A stretch of DNA of 64,000 bases from Sequoia sempervirens (GCA_007258455.2 VDFB02373365.1:222803353-222867352), one strand, 5' to 3'. Positions 1-12,425 are shown, counted from the stretch's first letter. The notes: generated by a model not told the origin, from the sequence alone. A program made the numbers and translations.

Positions 1-1940
1 CTCCCTATCTAATACCTTTCCCAACAGAGAAAAACCAAAAGGGAGACTCATTAACCAAAACATAGTACTTAACCGTTGTTACACATTCCATTATTAGATT
101 GATCATAAAATGGTCAAAACCAAATTTGGCTAGGACTTTTGGGACAAAATCCCAAATCACCTTATCATAGGCTTTTGAAATGTCTAATTTAAGGGTCATA
201 CCAGCATAGTTGCATTTATCCATGGAATGGAGTAATTCATGTGTGGTTATGGTAGCATCAAGGATATGATGACCAAGCACAAATCCTTTTTGAGTGGGGC
301 TGATAATTTTATCAAGGAGAGGTTTGATGCGGTTCACTAGAATTTTAGAGAGGATTTTATAAAAAGTATTGCACTGGCTAATGGGGCAAAAATCAACCAT
401 TGATTGAGGATCAACAACCTTGAGAATTAAAGCTATGAAGGTGTGATTTAGTTGCTTAAGAATCTTACTAGATTTGAAAAAATCATGAGCAGCTAAGACA
501 AGGTCCTCACCAACAATCTCCCAAAAGGTCTAAAAGAAGGCCAGAGGGAAACCATCAGGGCCAGGAGCTTTGTAAGCCCCATACTAAAAGCATCCAACTT
601 GACATCCTCAGGAGTGACAACACTGAGGATCCCAAGGTTATCATTCTAGGATATAATAGTCAGGAGTGGGTCAAGTAGTAAATTGTCAAGAGTCAGATTA
701 GGAGCCTTAGCAGGAGCCGCATAATCCATCTAAAACTAATCCACAACCACTAGATTGATTAGGGAGGGAGAATTGAAAACCTCCCCCCGAGCATTGTGCA
801 ATTTAGTTATCTAATTCCTTTTCTTATGTTTAATAGAAAAAACATGAAAGAAAGAGGTGTTCCTATCACCTTCTTTAAGCCATTGGACCTTGTGTTTTTG
901 CTTCCAGAAAATCTCCTCTTTCCTTAGAATTTGTTCCCACTCCCTTTGGCTCTCTTTTTCCTAGTTGCAAGTAGGAAGACTGACATCCCCCTCCTCCATT
1001 TTCTTTTGAATCAATTTCAATTTATCCCCAACATTTTTTTTCTTCTGGAAAACATCCCCAAAAACCCTTTTGTTCTAGCCTTTCACCATACATTTGATAT
1101 GTTTGAGTTTAAAAAAGATTCTGAACATGGGGGAACCATGAACAAGAATATTCCACCATTCAACAACTTTGTTTTTGAAATCAGGGTGGGAATTCCACAT
1201 TATCTCAAATCGGAAAGGGAATGGACTGACAACAGACTAGTTGCATGAGGTCAACAACAACAGATTGTGATCAGAAACCGTCCTGGGCAGAGCCCAAAGA
1301 GTGGCACTAAGAAGACCAAACCAGTTACTAGAACAAAGGAATCTATCTAATCTAACTTGAATCAAGTCCTCCCCCAGATGCCTATTAGTCCAAGTAAAAT
1401 CTTGGCTCATTAAGTTTGTGTCAATCAAGCTAGTAGAACTCAAAAAGTTTTCTAGATCATCCATGTTGTTAGAATAATCCACCAGACCCTGCTTTTCTCT
1501 AAGGAAAATAAGGGGAAGTTGAAGTCCCTAGCCACTAGCCACCGATAACCACTATTGTTTTTAACCCAGTCAAAAAGAGCCTGCCACAAAGCATTCCTAG
1601 CATTCCTTTGGTTGGGGGCATAAACATTGATAAGCGACCAAGAGCCACCCGGGTAGATAAAAGAAACACCAACACTACTCTGGTAGCAGAATAGTTCGAC
1701 GCCGCTAAATCTAGAAGGGTTCCAAAGCACAACAAGACCACTGGATTCCCCTTCAGCATCACTATAGGAGTAAGTGGCCCCTGTCCATAAATACTTAACA
1801 ACATTATCAAAAAAATAAAATTTCATCTCAATTTCTTGTAAAAGTAACACATCTATCTTATGTTCTAAAACATAGTTTTTAAGAGCAAGTTGCTTATGAG
1901 AGTTGTTCAACCCTCGTACATTCCATGACATGACCTTCAT
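1..1940 (-). pseudogene. LINE ORF2 relic: endonuclease plus partial reverse transcriptase
   Basis: ORF2 of L1 elements nicks target DNA and reverse-transcribes the element RNA. The frame opens at 1940 with an exonuclease-endonuclease-phosphatase start (MKVMSWNVRGLNN), followed by LLQEIEMK (the family's catalytic Glu block), NVYAPNQ, a DFNF block and SDHNLLLL near 1250. A frameshift at about 1480-1500 splits the endonuclease over two frames. From 1236 to 400 the frame is broken by several stops. RT motifs reappear in 400-5: QKGFVLGHHILD and LDISKAYD, which carries the first catalytic Asp. The FADD/YADD block would lie beyond the left edge. Stops and shifts show that it is dead. Confidence 0.88.
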
Positions 1941-2181
1941 TTTTTACCTTTCTTGGAGGACACATCCAATGTCGTCTCATTACCAATGGCTATCTCATTT
2001 GTGGTTTCTCTTAACCTCGTAAATCTCTGGCTAGGCCTTCCAGGCTTGGAATCGCCACCCACACCCGCCTTTTTCTTCCTCCCTCTTTTCTTTGGGGTTA
2101 CCCAGTTGTCTCTTCAGTAACATTCTCCAGATTCGAACCCTTAGAGTTGAAGGCTGTCACATCTCCAATACCCATATCCTC

Positions 2182-2850
2182 CTAGATTTCACCCTCTTCC
2201 CCCATATTCTCACTAGTCCCTACTGAAACCACCTCCAGCAGGGCACCACCAACAAGCTCATCACCCCCAAGAGCAGGGCTATAGGATAGATTAGCTACAT
2301 CAAACACCTTATCACATGCCAAATTCTCAGTTAGGGAAAGATTAGCAAGGCTCAAAGTGGGATCAACACTGGTCTCTAAATCAGGAAGAGGAGAACTAGA
2401 GTTAGGGGGTTCAGACAAGTCTGTCGAGGTAGATTTTGCTAGATCACCAATAATCAAATCATCATTTTCTGGAGGAGAGTTAGCAAAAGAAACAAAATCT
2501 CCAAGCTCCTTATTAAAGGAGGACTTACAATCAGAGATAAGGTGACCAGGTTTGGCACACTTTTGATAGTAGACCACAACATTTTCATAGCACACAGGTT
2601 GGACCCAGGTACCAAACTTAGAGCAAAGCTTAACATAGTTAGGAAGTGTCTTAGGCACACTAATGTTCAAACAAAAGTGGGAAAACACTAACCTGGACTT
2701 AGATCTGGTGATGGAGTCAGAAGTAATGAAGTGTCCTAGGGAATCACCAATACATTTGAAGATTGATTTGTCCCAATATTCCAAGGGTAATCCAGGTAGG
2801 CGTATCCAAACTGGAGCCGACTTATTTAGATCCACAACAGGGTCACTCTG
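2182..2850 (-). pseudogene. LINE ORF1 relic (DUF4283-like plus zinc knuckle)
   Basis: The 217-codon open frame begins with the plant LINE ORF1 signature SAPVWIRLPGLPLEYWD, typical of the DUF4283 region of these RNA-binding proteins. A CCHC zinc-knuckle position follows at about residues 87-102 (YYQKCAKPGHLISDC). The first Cys of the knuckle is replaced by Tyr, while the second Cys, the His and the last Cys remain. The C-terminal part is acidic and low in complexity, rich in Ser, Asp and Leu, and ends in EEGEI. The true N-terminus is missing because the element is truncated near 2850, so the Met at 2835 is not the original start. Stop-free length suggests this part is younger than most relics here. 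Confidence 0.8.
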
Positions 2851-2869
2851 TTAGCTCATAATGCTAACT

Positions 2870-3840
2870 CGAGCTTTGAATCCCAATCCTTATTATTCTT
2901 CCCACATTATTTTTATAATCTTCAACAAGCTTTTGTTGCTTGATTCAACTTGTTCATTGCCTTGAGGATGGTAAGGAGAACTTTCATTCCATAGCTATTA
3001 CAAAAGTAAGAAAATTCACCAAACCTAAAACACATAGCATTGTTAGTGATTATTTTTTTTGGGACCCCAAACCTTGTGATTATGTGTTTCATGAGGAAAT
3101 CATTGACCATCTTAGTTGTTGTCTTGTTGGGATTGCCTCAATCCATTTGGTGAAGAAATATGTTGCTACAAGAATCCACTTAAATACTCCACTTGAACTT
3201 TCTCAAATCTCATCAATGAAATCAACTCCCCATTGTTGGAAAGGATCTTCTATTGTCATGGGCCTCAGAGGAAATTCTCCTGAATATTTCAATTGCTAAA
3301 GAATTTTTGAAATGCATCACATTTTCTCACTGATCTTTGAATGAACAAAAAAGTGCAGGCCACCAATAGCCAAACCTAAGAACCCTATGTGTAGTTGTTT
3401 TTTCCATGAAATGACCTCCACTACTCCACTATACATTTCATTTAGTATCTTGGAGGCTTGGTTCTTATCTACACACTTCAATAAAATCCCATCTCTATTT
3501 TTCTAATGTAAATCACCCTACAACATGATGTACTTGATTTCTTGCAGCTTGAGGGTCCTCTTTTGATTTTCATTTAGATACTTAGGACAAGATATAGTTT
3601 GTAAGTATTGTATAATGTCCTTATACTAGGCAGAAGACTATAAATTGCACTTTTTCAAAAATATCACTTATTTTGCTTGATTTATTTGAGTTGCCTCAAG
3701 GTTAGATTCAACCATGAGCTTGCCCAATCCTTGTCCTCTAGCTAGTTTGGTGATTTGAATGTCTATGTTGAATTCTTGGATCTTGTTGATCCATCTACAT
3801 ATTCTTACAATGACCTCCTTTTAGGTATCTAAGGATGTCC
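2870..3840 (-). pseudogene. Ty3/gypsy relic: RNase H tail and integrase
   Basis: Reading leftward from 3840, a broken frame gives the end of a gypsy RNase H region (KIQEFNIDIQITKLARGQGL, near 3790-3720), then a decayed zinc-binding domain, then the integrase core. The core includes FLMKHIITRFGVPKKIITNN at about 3105-3040, where the usual catalytic Asp of the DNA block is Asn, and YHPQGNEQVESSNKSLLKI at about 2980-2915, which keeps the catalytic Glu. The frame stops at about 2870 where the LINE begins. The rest of this gypsy copy must lie to the left of the LINE, outside the window. No LTR of this element is visible here. Confidence 0.8.
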
Positions 3841-5749
3841 CTTAGTTATCTTTATTACTTGTAGAAAATTTATTTTTCTTTTAGAGGTTTGTGTTTGAAT
3901 TATTTGTAAAGTGTGTATCTAAGGATTCCACCTGATCATTCTTATTACTTGAATCTCTAAGGGTATTTTAAATATGGATATCCAAATTATTGATTAATAT
4001 GCTCTTTGAACTCAATAGGAAAATAACCAATTAAGTTTTTGAATGTTAAAAGAAGTGAGAGTTTAAACAAATTCAAGCTAGGAATTTTCTAAGTATCAAA
4101 ATTTTAATTATTTTTATATTAAAAAATAATTAGGGATTTTTATAAATATTTTTTTGATAATAATAAGTGCTACAAAAAAACTTGGTTAAATGTGTTGTCA
4201 TCATGCAAGTATTTTATGTTGACAAGTGTTTTTGTATGTGGCATACTAATTTTATCAAAGATATGCTACACAAAACAAGACAAGTCATTCATGTGGTTGG
4301 TTGGATAAGGATGTCTTCGTATGGGCGTCCTTTAACACTTAAGGGGCGTGTCATTGATTTAATGTCATTCTAGGTCTACATTCTTTCTCTTAACTAAAAT
4401 TTAAGTAAAACTTTGATCACAACCAATAAGATGAGATCACAAGTTTTTCTCTCCATTCAGTAAGTTCCTAACTTTCACTAATTGATGTCTACTTTATTAT
4501 TGGTTTCTAACCAATTATGTCATTTTTTCTCCATTCTTTCTTTTGTATAGAAATTTAGTGGATGTTAAAGATGGCATTTGGGTTAAACAAAAATGAGATA
4601 GAATCCTTTTTATGCTTGGTTAAACCATCTTTCCTACTTACAACTATTTCACTCTTGTAATTTTTTAATCATATGTTAAATTATATTTATATTTTTTCAC
4701 TCTAGTTTTTGACTCACCTTAGTCATGTGGATAGATATATTAGTTTTGTACATAATCTAGGTTGATTAGGCACAAACGTTGATAAAATATTGAAATTGTC
4801 CATCCATTTGGACACTTATTCTACCTTTATCATTCCATACACACCATCATTTCACTCTTCCATGCATCATGGAAAAAAATTACATTTGTGATCATGTCCT
4901 TGGATATGATCACCAGTGTGACTTCATTCCCCATTTAAAAATAATTAAGTTCTCACATTTTGATGCCAAAATTTCTAGATTTGACTATTGTATTTCATCT
5001 TGTGCAACAAAATTATTTGAATTGTGGTCTATACCTTCATATATAAGGACATGCCCTAGGAACCTAGTTTCATGATCCATCAATATGAAATCAATTGCAT
5101 ATCATTTAATTGAAAGAAAAATAAAATAAAGCATGATATATCCTCATTTGCATGATCATCCAAGGAAAAAAAACTATATCAATCTTCACGTAGGCATGTT
5201 GTAGTATACTTGTCTTCAAAATTTGTGAACACCAATTAATAGGGACTTGATCAAAACATAAAGGGGAAGTTTGTACACTTCTACACCCTAGCATAGAAAA
5301 CTCTCAAACACAATTCTAAATATTGCATGTTGTAGATTAGATATCTTGTGGAAACAAAAATAAATTATACATTTCAAGAGGTCAAAGAAAAGATCACAAG
5401 TTTTAAAACACAATTGTAATTTCAAAAACCCATATGAACAAATTCCATCCAAAGATTCAAAACATCAAATTCAGTTATCCTTTTATCTTTTAAAGTATAG
5501 CCATTTTCTTATCTCAAATGCTCATAAATGGTGGTAAATAAAAGCAATCACACATGGAATTTAGCAGATGGAAAATGCTGTCTATTAAGACAAGAACAGT
5601 ACATTAATTAAATAAAGGTTTTCATCCAAATTCGGTGGTTTTAACATTATTTAATTTAACAGAGACATTCAAGAATACTTTTAAGTTGTCTACGTGATGT
5701 ACCAGCTCCCATTATTATGTTTGAGATCTGATATAATATACAGACCCAC
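3841..5749. other. AT-rich stretch without recognised gene
   Basis: I find no conserved domain or RNA gene here. The few open frames, up to 68 codons, have no recognisable motif and look random. Low-complexity T and A runs are common. It may hold decayed retrotransposon sequence that can no longer be recognised by eye. Confidence 0.5.
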
Positions 5750-5845
5750 CTTTGAATAGATGTACAGAATGGCGTTGAATGGTGATAAGCTGAGTAACAT
5801 GCAGATAACTCCAATGCCTTTTTTGTCTTTGTCAAAGATGACAGA
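5750..5845 (-). other. Candidate protein-coding exon (32 codons), weak
   Basis: On the minus strand a 96-base, stop-free segment is bounded by a good 3' splice site (ttgccaattgcag, ending just above 5845) and a consensus 5' splice site (AAG|gtgggt, at 5750). It would encode SVIFDKDKKGIGVICMLL followed by SLSPFNAILYIYSK, a hydrophilic start followed by a likely membrane segment. The G..(6).SL.P spacing faintly resembles the N-terminus of plant dolichyldiphosphatase/PAP2 phosphatases, but I could not find the next exon or the phosphatase motifs nearby. It could be a chance arrangement or an exon of a decayed gene. Confidence 0.2.
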
Positions 5846-7255
5846 CTGCAATTGGCAATGCACCCAAAATTAGATATGGTGGTTGGGGATCTAGCAGCTT
5901 GTGGTTGAGAATTTGATTTCTTATTCCTTCTAGAAAGGATTATTATTACTTCTTCTTAGATTAGAAGTTGGAAATTTAATAAATGTATTGAATTAAATGG
6001 TAGTTGGGGATTGCAAATAAATATTTATAATAAAATAAAATAATGGGTTTTAGTTAGATATATTATGATAGGATATATAATGATTCATCATTGGTGTAGA
6101 AGTATTAGTGAAGATTAAATGAATGTTTTGGAATTGGTGAATGTTCTATTTGTTTTTCTAAGTTGTTTTGCAACTATGAAATCAATCTTGTGAGTGTGGA
6201 TGTAATCTATGTTTTGTGAAATCGATTTGAAATCATATATAAGATCTCTACAAAATGTTAAAATGTTGATTTCAATTTATGTTGATATTTTCAAGCTAAA
6301 CTACCATCAAAACTAGTTTTTTGGTGTCTATTGGTTAACACTTGGTATGGACAATTGTTTCCCTTGTGTTAAACTTGTTGGGATAAGGCATCTCAATCTC
6401 ACAATCATAATGCCCATGTGTCTTAATACTTTGTATGTATTGTTATTTCATGTTTTTGTGCCTTTTGCCTCCACTTGGGAAAGTTGGTGTTCCATTTTCA
6501 AGTGGCATATATTTTGTCTTTTAGTGGATTTTTTCCTCACATAATGATATAGGAATGCCACTTTTTTCTTGACTTGTTTGGACATATGTTGATATCTTGG
6601 GAGGTATGTAGGAGCATCTTGACTAGACTTCATGAGGGTTATATATGATAGATTCCTATGAATTGTAGGAGGGATTTTATGTTGGAACCTTGACTAGCCT
6701 TGTGACAATGTTGAATACTTGCTATGAAACAACTAATTCATATGAGAATGGGGAAAAAATGTATGCCTATGTTTGGGTAGTCAAATATTCTATGTTATGA
6801 CACTATGACATGTAAGGAATGTGCTATTAATAGACATGGGCATCTTAAACCAAGGGACATGTTAGGTTTTAAGTCCAACCAATTTCAGTGTTATATCTCT
6901 CTTGGGCTTGTAGATGGTTTTCAAAACCATCCCATGGTTTCTATTTGTAATTCTTCTATAAACTCAAGCTTGGTTGAGGAGGCTAGAAAAATTGTTTTGT
7001 AGGTTGTAGTTGTAAAAAAATATTGTAGAAATTTAAAGAGATGTTTTATTGGTGTAACTTGTTTGAAGGATTAATAAAAGCTTTGGATCTTTTGGACATG
7101 GAGTTTTTCCCTACAAAGGTTCCTCCATATATATCTTGTATCATAGCTTGCATTCTCTTTATGGTTACTTCCATCTTTGTTTATGGTTTATCATAATTAA
7201 TGATCTTGGATGCTTTAATTTTTTAATATGCTTTCACTATTTAGTAATATCCTAT
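5846..7255. other. No recognised gene; may include a decayed copia LTR at its right end
   Basis: The stretch is AT-rich without domain-bearing frames. The last few hundred bases (about 6700-7262) lie directly before a primer-binding-site-like sequence and contain TATA-like and T-rich tracts of the kind found in copia LTRs. No second LTR copy was found, so the left boundary cannot be set. Confidence 0.35.
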
Positions 7256-7263
7256 TTCTATAT

Positions 7264-9480
7264 TTAGTATTAGAGGCACAATTGGCTTGATGAGGGAGAG
7301 GGGAGCCTTTCATTAAGTGTGATTAACTCTTTTTTTTTAAGTGGGAATGTGTTTTGTTTTATTATAGTTTTATTTTTAGGTGATAGAGATCATCACCAAC
7401 TCATATTAGTTAGAGATCAAAAAATTTAATGGCACAAGTTTTCATCTTTGGAAGCTAAAGATAGACTATCTATTGAAAGTTGTGCAAAATGAGAAGAAAC
7501 TATACTTTCCATCAAAAAAGAATGGATAAATGTAGATAAAAAGCACATGGCATTATTTGTTCATGTATTTTGATTCTATTTTATTGAATGTTTCTAGTGA
7601 GACTACTACATATAAGTTGTGAAATAGAAGAGGAGAGAGATATCAAATAGAGAGCCTCGTTAATAATTTATTTTTAAGTAGAAAATTTTATTCATATAAG
7701 ATGAAAGGCCCAAGGACTCAGTTGTAGAATATTTGAATGGTTTGAATCTAAAATTGAGTCAATAAATTTTAATTGATTTGAAAAGAGATGAATAAAATAA
7801 GTGTATTATATTGCTATGTTCATTTCTTGAATTTTGGAATAATTTAATTCATGCACTCAATAGTTCTTTGAAAAATTCAAAGTTGGTTTCCCTCATTTCC
7901 ATCCTACTCATAGAGGAAATGAGTAGAAAGAATTTAGGAAATTCTAAGAATGCATTACATTTGTGAAGGAGATGTAAAGAGAGAGGTAAGGGAAAGAAGA
8001 AAGGTAACACAGAGAAGTATAAGTATAGATCTAGGTCCAAGGGAAGGCCTAAGACACTTGGTAAGAGTAGATTGATATGGCAAATGAAAGAATCTCTAAA
8101 AAGAATGAAAGAATAAGAAAAGGAACAATGATGATTCCTATATAGATAAATTATTTGATGACAAAGCTACTAATTCTTTTATTATTTCTCCTAACATGAC
8201 TTTTGATGAATCTTGTTTGATATATTTAGATGCATCCTACCGCATGATTCCTCTTAATGAGTATTTTTTTAGCATATTCATCTTATGATGGTGGGGAATT
8301 TTTCTTGGGCACAACAACATATAAAATATTGTGCGTTGAGGTGGGTAAACTTAATTTTTAGTGAGGGAAAGATGAAAAACCTCACATATTGCATATTGTT
8401 GATTTAGCTAAAAAAAAATTGTATCTAACTTAAACGATTTACCTAGTTGCATGTTACTTTTGAGAAGGGTAGTTACATAAGTAGATTAGAGGGAATTTAG
8501 TGTTGACTTGGGACACTTAGTGTGGCACCCTATTTAGGCTATGAGAATATACTATCTATAACTCTATTAATGTAACTAGCATATTTGTATCTTGTAAATT
8601 GTAGCACTATAGGATTGGTCACATAGGTGAGAAGGGTTTCAAAAATTTCATAAATAAGAATACAATTGATGGTTTATTTGGTTACTCTACTGATTTTAAT
8701 TTTTGCAAATATTATGTATCATGAAGAATTTATAGAGTTTCATTTAAATATGGTAGTGCTAGATTTAAAAATAAGTTGTAGGTTATTTATAATGATGTAT
8801 TTGTGATGTTCCTTCAATTGGAAAGTCTTGTTACTATGTTTTTGTAGTAATGATTATTCTAGATATACATGGATTTACTTTCTAAAGTATAAGTTTTCTA
8901 TATTTTCTAAACTTAAAAAGTTTAAAACACTTGTTTAGAAACAAACAAATAAAAAAGTAAAATTTTAAGAACAAATAATGGTGGTGAGTTTTTCTCTAGG
9001 GATTTTAATGATTATTACAAAAAACTCCATATAATCTACAAAAATAGAGTGGTCAAAATAATGATTAGGAATTAAGTAAATGTTGTTAGGATAAACTAGT
9101 TCACACTACTTGTTACCTAGTTAATAGATCTCCCACTTCTACTCTTGCTAAAAATTAGTTCACTCTGTTTGTTACCTTGTTACTAGATCTCCCACTTCTA
9201 CTCTTGCTAAAAAATGCATTATGATATATGGATAGGTAAATGACCATTAGTTTCTCATTTCTAAGGTTTTGGTAGTGAGGCATATATTCATGATCCTAAG
9301 GAAAATGGTTATAAGATTGATTTTAGGACTAACAAGTTTATTTTCATTGGTTATGGTGAGAATACTAAGGGTTATAAGCTTTTTGATTATGTAGCAATGA
9401 AAATTTATATTCTAAGGATGTTATTTTTAGAGAGATTAGGGAATTTAAATGTGACAAACAACCTCATGATAATTCTAAAA
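7264..9480 (+). pseudogene. Ty1/copia relic: gag, protease, integrase
   Basis: A heavily broken plus-strand copia internal region. A primer-binding-site-like sequence (tagtattagaggc, about 7265; the copia type is TGGTATCAGAGC, matching initiator tRNA-Met) precedes gag with SFHLWKLKIDYLL near 7440. A protease trace (YLDASYRMIPLNEYF, about 8225) follows. Next comes the gag_pre-integrase motif HYRIGHIGEKGFKNF at about 8610, then integrase-core fragments, and the C-terminal integrase segment GSEAYIHDPKENGYKIDF at about 9270-9340 continuing to FIGYGENTKGYKLFDY. Homology ends at about 9480; reverse transcriptase is absent. Frameshifts and stops occur every few dozen codons, making this one of the oldest elements in the window. 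Confidence 0.75.
9098..9215. repeat. 59-bp tandem duplication inside copia integrase
   Basis: Two adjacent copies (9098-9156 and 9157-9215) share the stretch agatctcccacttctactct and flanking bases, with several differences. They encode the integrase segment YLVNRSPTSTLA twice. Normal copia integrase has this segment once, so the duplication arose in this copy. Confidence 0.75.
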
Positions 9481-9906
9481 TAATAAGTTAGGATGACAAA
9501 CATAAATATGAATGGAAAAAATGAGGAAGGACAAGTGAGATAAATTCCACATCTATCTAATCAGGGAATTGCACTTTGTTTTACTTATCAATCCCTTTGG
9601 TAGGGGAATGCATGTTTGAATAGCCATGACTATACTAGAAAACTAATGGATTCTACCCCAAGTGAATAACCCTATAGATATTTTGGTATATGTAGGAAAG
9701 AACACTGATACTCTAGCTATGTCATTGCCCACGAGCCTTAATTTCTAAAACTATGTGTATCAACTCCCTAGATTTATAATCACCCATGAACCTCAAAGTT
9801 TGAAACTATGGGGGTCTAACTATAAAGGATTCTATCAAACCCCTTGTCCTCTATCAAGCTAGGGAAAGTATCCCCATAATGATCTTTCAAACTATCAAAA
9901 TGGTAA
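9481..9906. other. No recognised feature
   Basis: AT-rich sequence between the end of copia homology and the first copy of the 357-bp flanking repeat. No motif was identified. Confidence 0.4.
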
Positions 9907-10263
9907 CACCCTTGGTATTGGAAATAAGAATCCCCTATTTCCTTAAAGGGAGTACCCATTCAGGATATTCACCAAATGGTGTGACCCATCTATCTACCTA
10001 TTCCCATTTTAATGAATTGTTAATGTTAATAGGTATTTGTGATAGGGATGTCAGACAACTTGTATAAGTCAATGAGATTAAAATATAATCTCTTATAACC
10101 TATATAAATTGGAAAATCTTATGATTTGTGTCCCAATTTGTAAGGATATCATAAAATAATATTGGAAGGAGAAGTCTATGGTATGCTAGCTACTTGACTC
10201 AATTTTTCTCAAACTAGCATACCCCACTCCATGTCTGTAATCTAAAATAATATGTGAAGGAGC
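9907..10263. repeat. 357-bp direct repeat, left copy (R1), abutting copia LTR
   Basis: This segment aligns along its whole length with 32778-33134. Both copies are 357 bp and by eye roughly 85 per cent identical; blocks such as gacccatctatctaccta and ctatggtatgctagctactt are shared. R1 ends two bases before the left LTR of the minus-strand copia element, and R2 starts where the right LTR stops. Homology stops at both outer edges (before 9907 and after 33134). The pair therefore brackets the copia element like an oversized target-site duplication. No coding capacity is visible in either copy. Confidence 0.85.
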
Positions 10264-10265
10264 TA

Positions 10266-12425
10266 TATAAGGAAGTTAAGGTAAGGGAAGAACATCCTAC
10301 ACTAATCTTAAGAGGAGGGTAATGATTTTTTTTTAGATATTTATATAAATTACAAAAATTAAACAAAAATAAACATAAATACCATACATACCACAACATA
10401 GGTACATAGGGAAAACCATTTTGAGAGAAAAAACCCACACTCCAAAAGCCTCCCAATATATTAATCAAAAATCAAAAATATTATAATGTACTTGTTGAGC
10501 AAGCTTCTCATAAGAGTATCACCAATTAGAGATTTGAAGGCAACACAATAACTATTAGGCTCTTAGAATACATCGTAATACACAGTTGTAATACAATGCC
10601 CTCATAAAATAGAGTTTCCTTCTATGAAAATACAAGCCAACAAAATATCTACTGCTAAATTTGTTGATCATTAAAGCCTACACTTCTCTGAACAACCTTA
10701 TGGGAAATTCAATAGATGGGGACTTGTTGTGCGCTACTAAATAACCTCTAAGATTTTAGAAGTTGGCTCTTCGTTCTTGGTTTGGGGGAAAGGGAAGAAG
10801 GAATACAAAAAATAAACTACCTAAGATGATGCATCAAAAGCTCTTACAACATTTCAAAACTCCCTACTAGAATATCAATCCTAAAATAATGAACACGTAG
10901 TGCCACAAACCCTTCATTATTGAGAGTAGAATGAACTACTAAGGATTATGCAAGCATAAAGAAAACTTTCATATCCTCTCGCAAGAAGCACCGACTAAGG
11001 TTCAATAAAGGATGGTACACCAAAGAATAATGGTTAGTGCTTCAAATGTACTTTAGAAATGCCTTTACTCAATAGCATAGTATGAAACCTAACACAACTT
11101 TTACAAAAATGAAAGAGTGTAAAACATGATTCAATTTGCTACAAATTTAGGGTTAGATACCATAAAATCTTAAAACGAAAGAATGATTAGTTATCAAGAT
11201 CATATCTAGAACATAAATGACACAGAGCACAAGTTTCATATAAGCAATGAATGAAAGGCATGATAAAGGAAAAATATGCATAGTTCAATATGCTTCTTCT
11301 TTCTATTACTTCAAAACAAAGAAAAATGCAAAGGTCGGATGCTATAGACTGGACACTTCCTCTAGAATTGATCTAAAAATATTGATTACAAAATACTAGT
11401 AGACAATTCTGTAATAGATTTTTCACCCTCAGAGAGGATAAAAAATTCCCTTTTATGAAGTAAGGGAAGGAAACACGCATTAAGCTCTTTCCGCCACATA
11501 AAACAAAAAAGACAAAACCCAAATAATGGCATTAAATTCACTACCCTAAAAATCCTATCTGAAGATTGGATTATGTTAGATGAACCCAAAATATAATAAA
11601 GTTTGAGCTACTAAGCACCGATTGAAACAGAAATTAAAACACCCTTGAAGCTTGTTCCTTTTATTAAAAATATCTGATAGTCGTTGAGCTAGAGCCTAGC
11701 TATTACTACAATGATCTTTCCTATCAAGAGCAATGCGGTGCCATAAAAACCTCATTTGACATAAGTCTGATCTCTTGCAATGTTGGGCATGCTATGTCTT
11801 GAATTGTAAAGGTACTTGCAACCTTTAGGGAATGTTCAACACCTTCAAAATTCACTTTTTGACAACCAACCCATTAGGACACGTGGCACATAAGTAGATA
11901 GTTTAGAGATCCTCCTAATGCTTCTTTTGAAAAATATTGTAGTACAGACACGTGTCATCCTTCACACCCAAAAGGTAAATAATTTACAAAAGGTCACGTA
12001 GCCACCATGTATCACCATCACATGGCTTTATATGAATATAGAGCCACAAATTTTCTTAAAAGTGCACTCGTGTGACATGTGGGTGAGCCCGTCAATGGAG
12101 ACAAAAAAAAGGAAAAGGGAAGAAAGACCCTTAGAACAACAAAGTTGATGCAAGAACAAAAGAAAAAGAAGACAAATGAAGCAATTCAAAACACATGTAG
12201 AGAAAAATCTCTACAAGATCTAAGAACTAATGATGAACTATCCAAATTTATAACAATAAAATATGCATACTTTTGAGGGTGCTACCCTTGAACCGCTATC
12301 AAGGTGTGTAGCAACAAAACCCCCCATTGGGGGGATGGTCCCCTCAGACTCTATAGGTGAACTCCTTGTGCTCAAATGTATTACCCTATTATAATCTCAA
12401 GTTTGAGACACTATTTTTCCTAACA
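10266..12425 (-). repeat. 3' LTR of the copia element, carrying a 1.56-kb insert
   Basis: In plus orientation it begins tataaggaag (TG mutated to TA; the right LTR has tgtaaggaag) and ends cctaaca, directly followed by the polypurine-tract complement. The part 10266-10650 matches 32194 onward, and 12211-12425 matches the remainder of the right LTR. The intervening 10651-12210 has no counterpart in the right LTR. With that insert removed the length is about 600 bp, close to the 584 bp of the right LTR. A hairpin-prone run of C and G lies at about 12310-12345. Confidence 0.85.
10651..12210. mobile_element. Unidentified 1.56-kb insertion in the left copia LTR
   Basis: This segment is present in the left LTR and absent from the right one. 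The LTR bases on its two sides are atatct (10645-10650) and aaatct (12205-12210), a possible short target duplication. It holds no recognisable coding domain. Its longest frame (12079-12276, plus) is Lys-rich and continues past the insert edge, so it is probably meaningless. No clear terminal inverted repeats were seen. It could be a non-autonomous DNA element, or the right LTR could instead have suffered a deletion. Confidence 0.5.

Larger units (their letters stand above)
1..2850 (-). mobile_element. LINE (L1-type non-LTR retrotransposon), 5'-truncated, 3' part off window
   Basis: Read on the minus strand, the order is an ORF1-like gag protein (2835-2182), an endonuclease (1940-1237) and the first half of a reverse transcriptase running off the left edge. 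This is the standard plant L1 order. The sequence stops resembling a LINE at about 2850, inside the N-terminal DUF4283-like domain, so the copy is 5'-truncated as expected of target-primed reverse transcription. Immediately to the right (from about 2870) a gypsy integrase frame begins, so the LINE appears to have landed in an older gypsy element. The poly(A) end and target-site duplication cannot be seen because the 3' end is outside the window. Confidence 0.85.
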
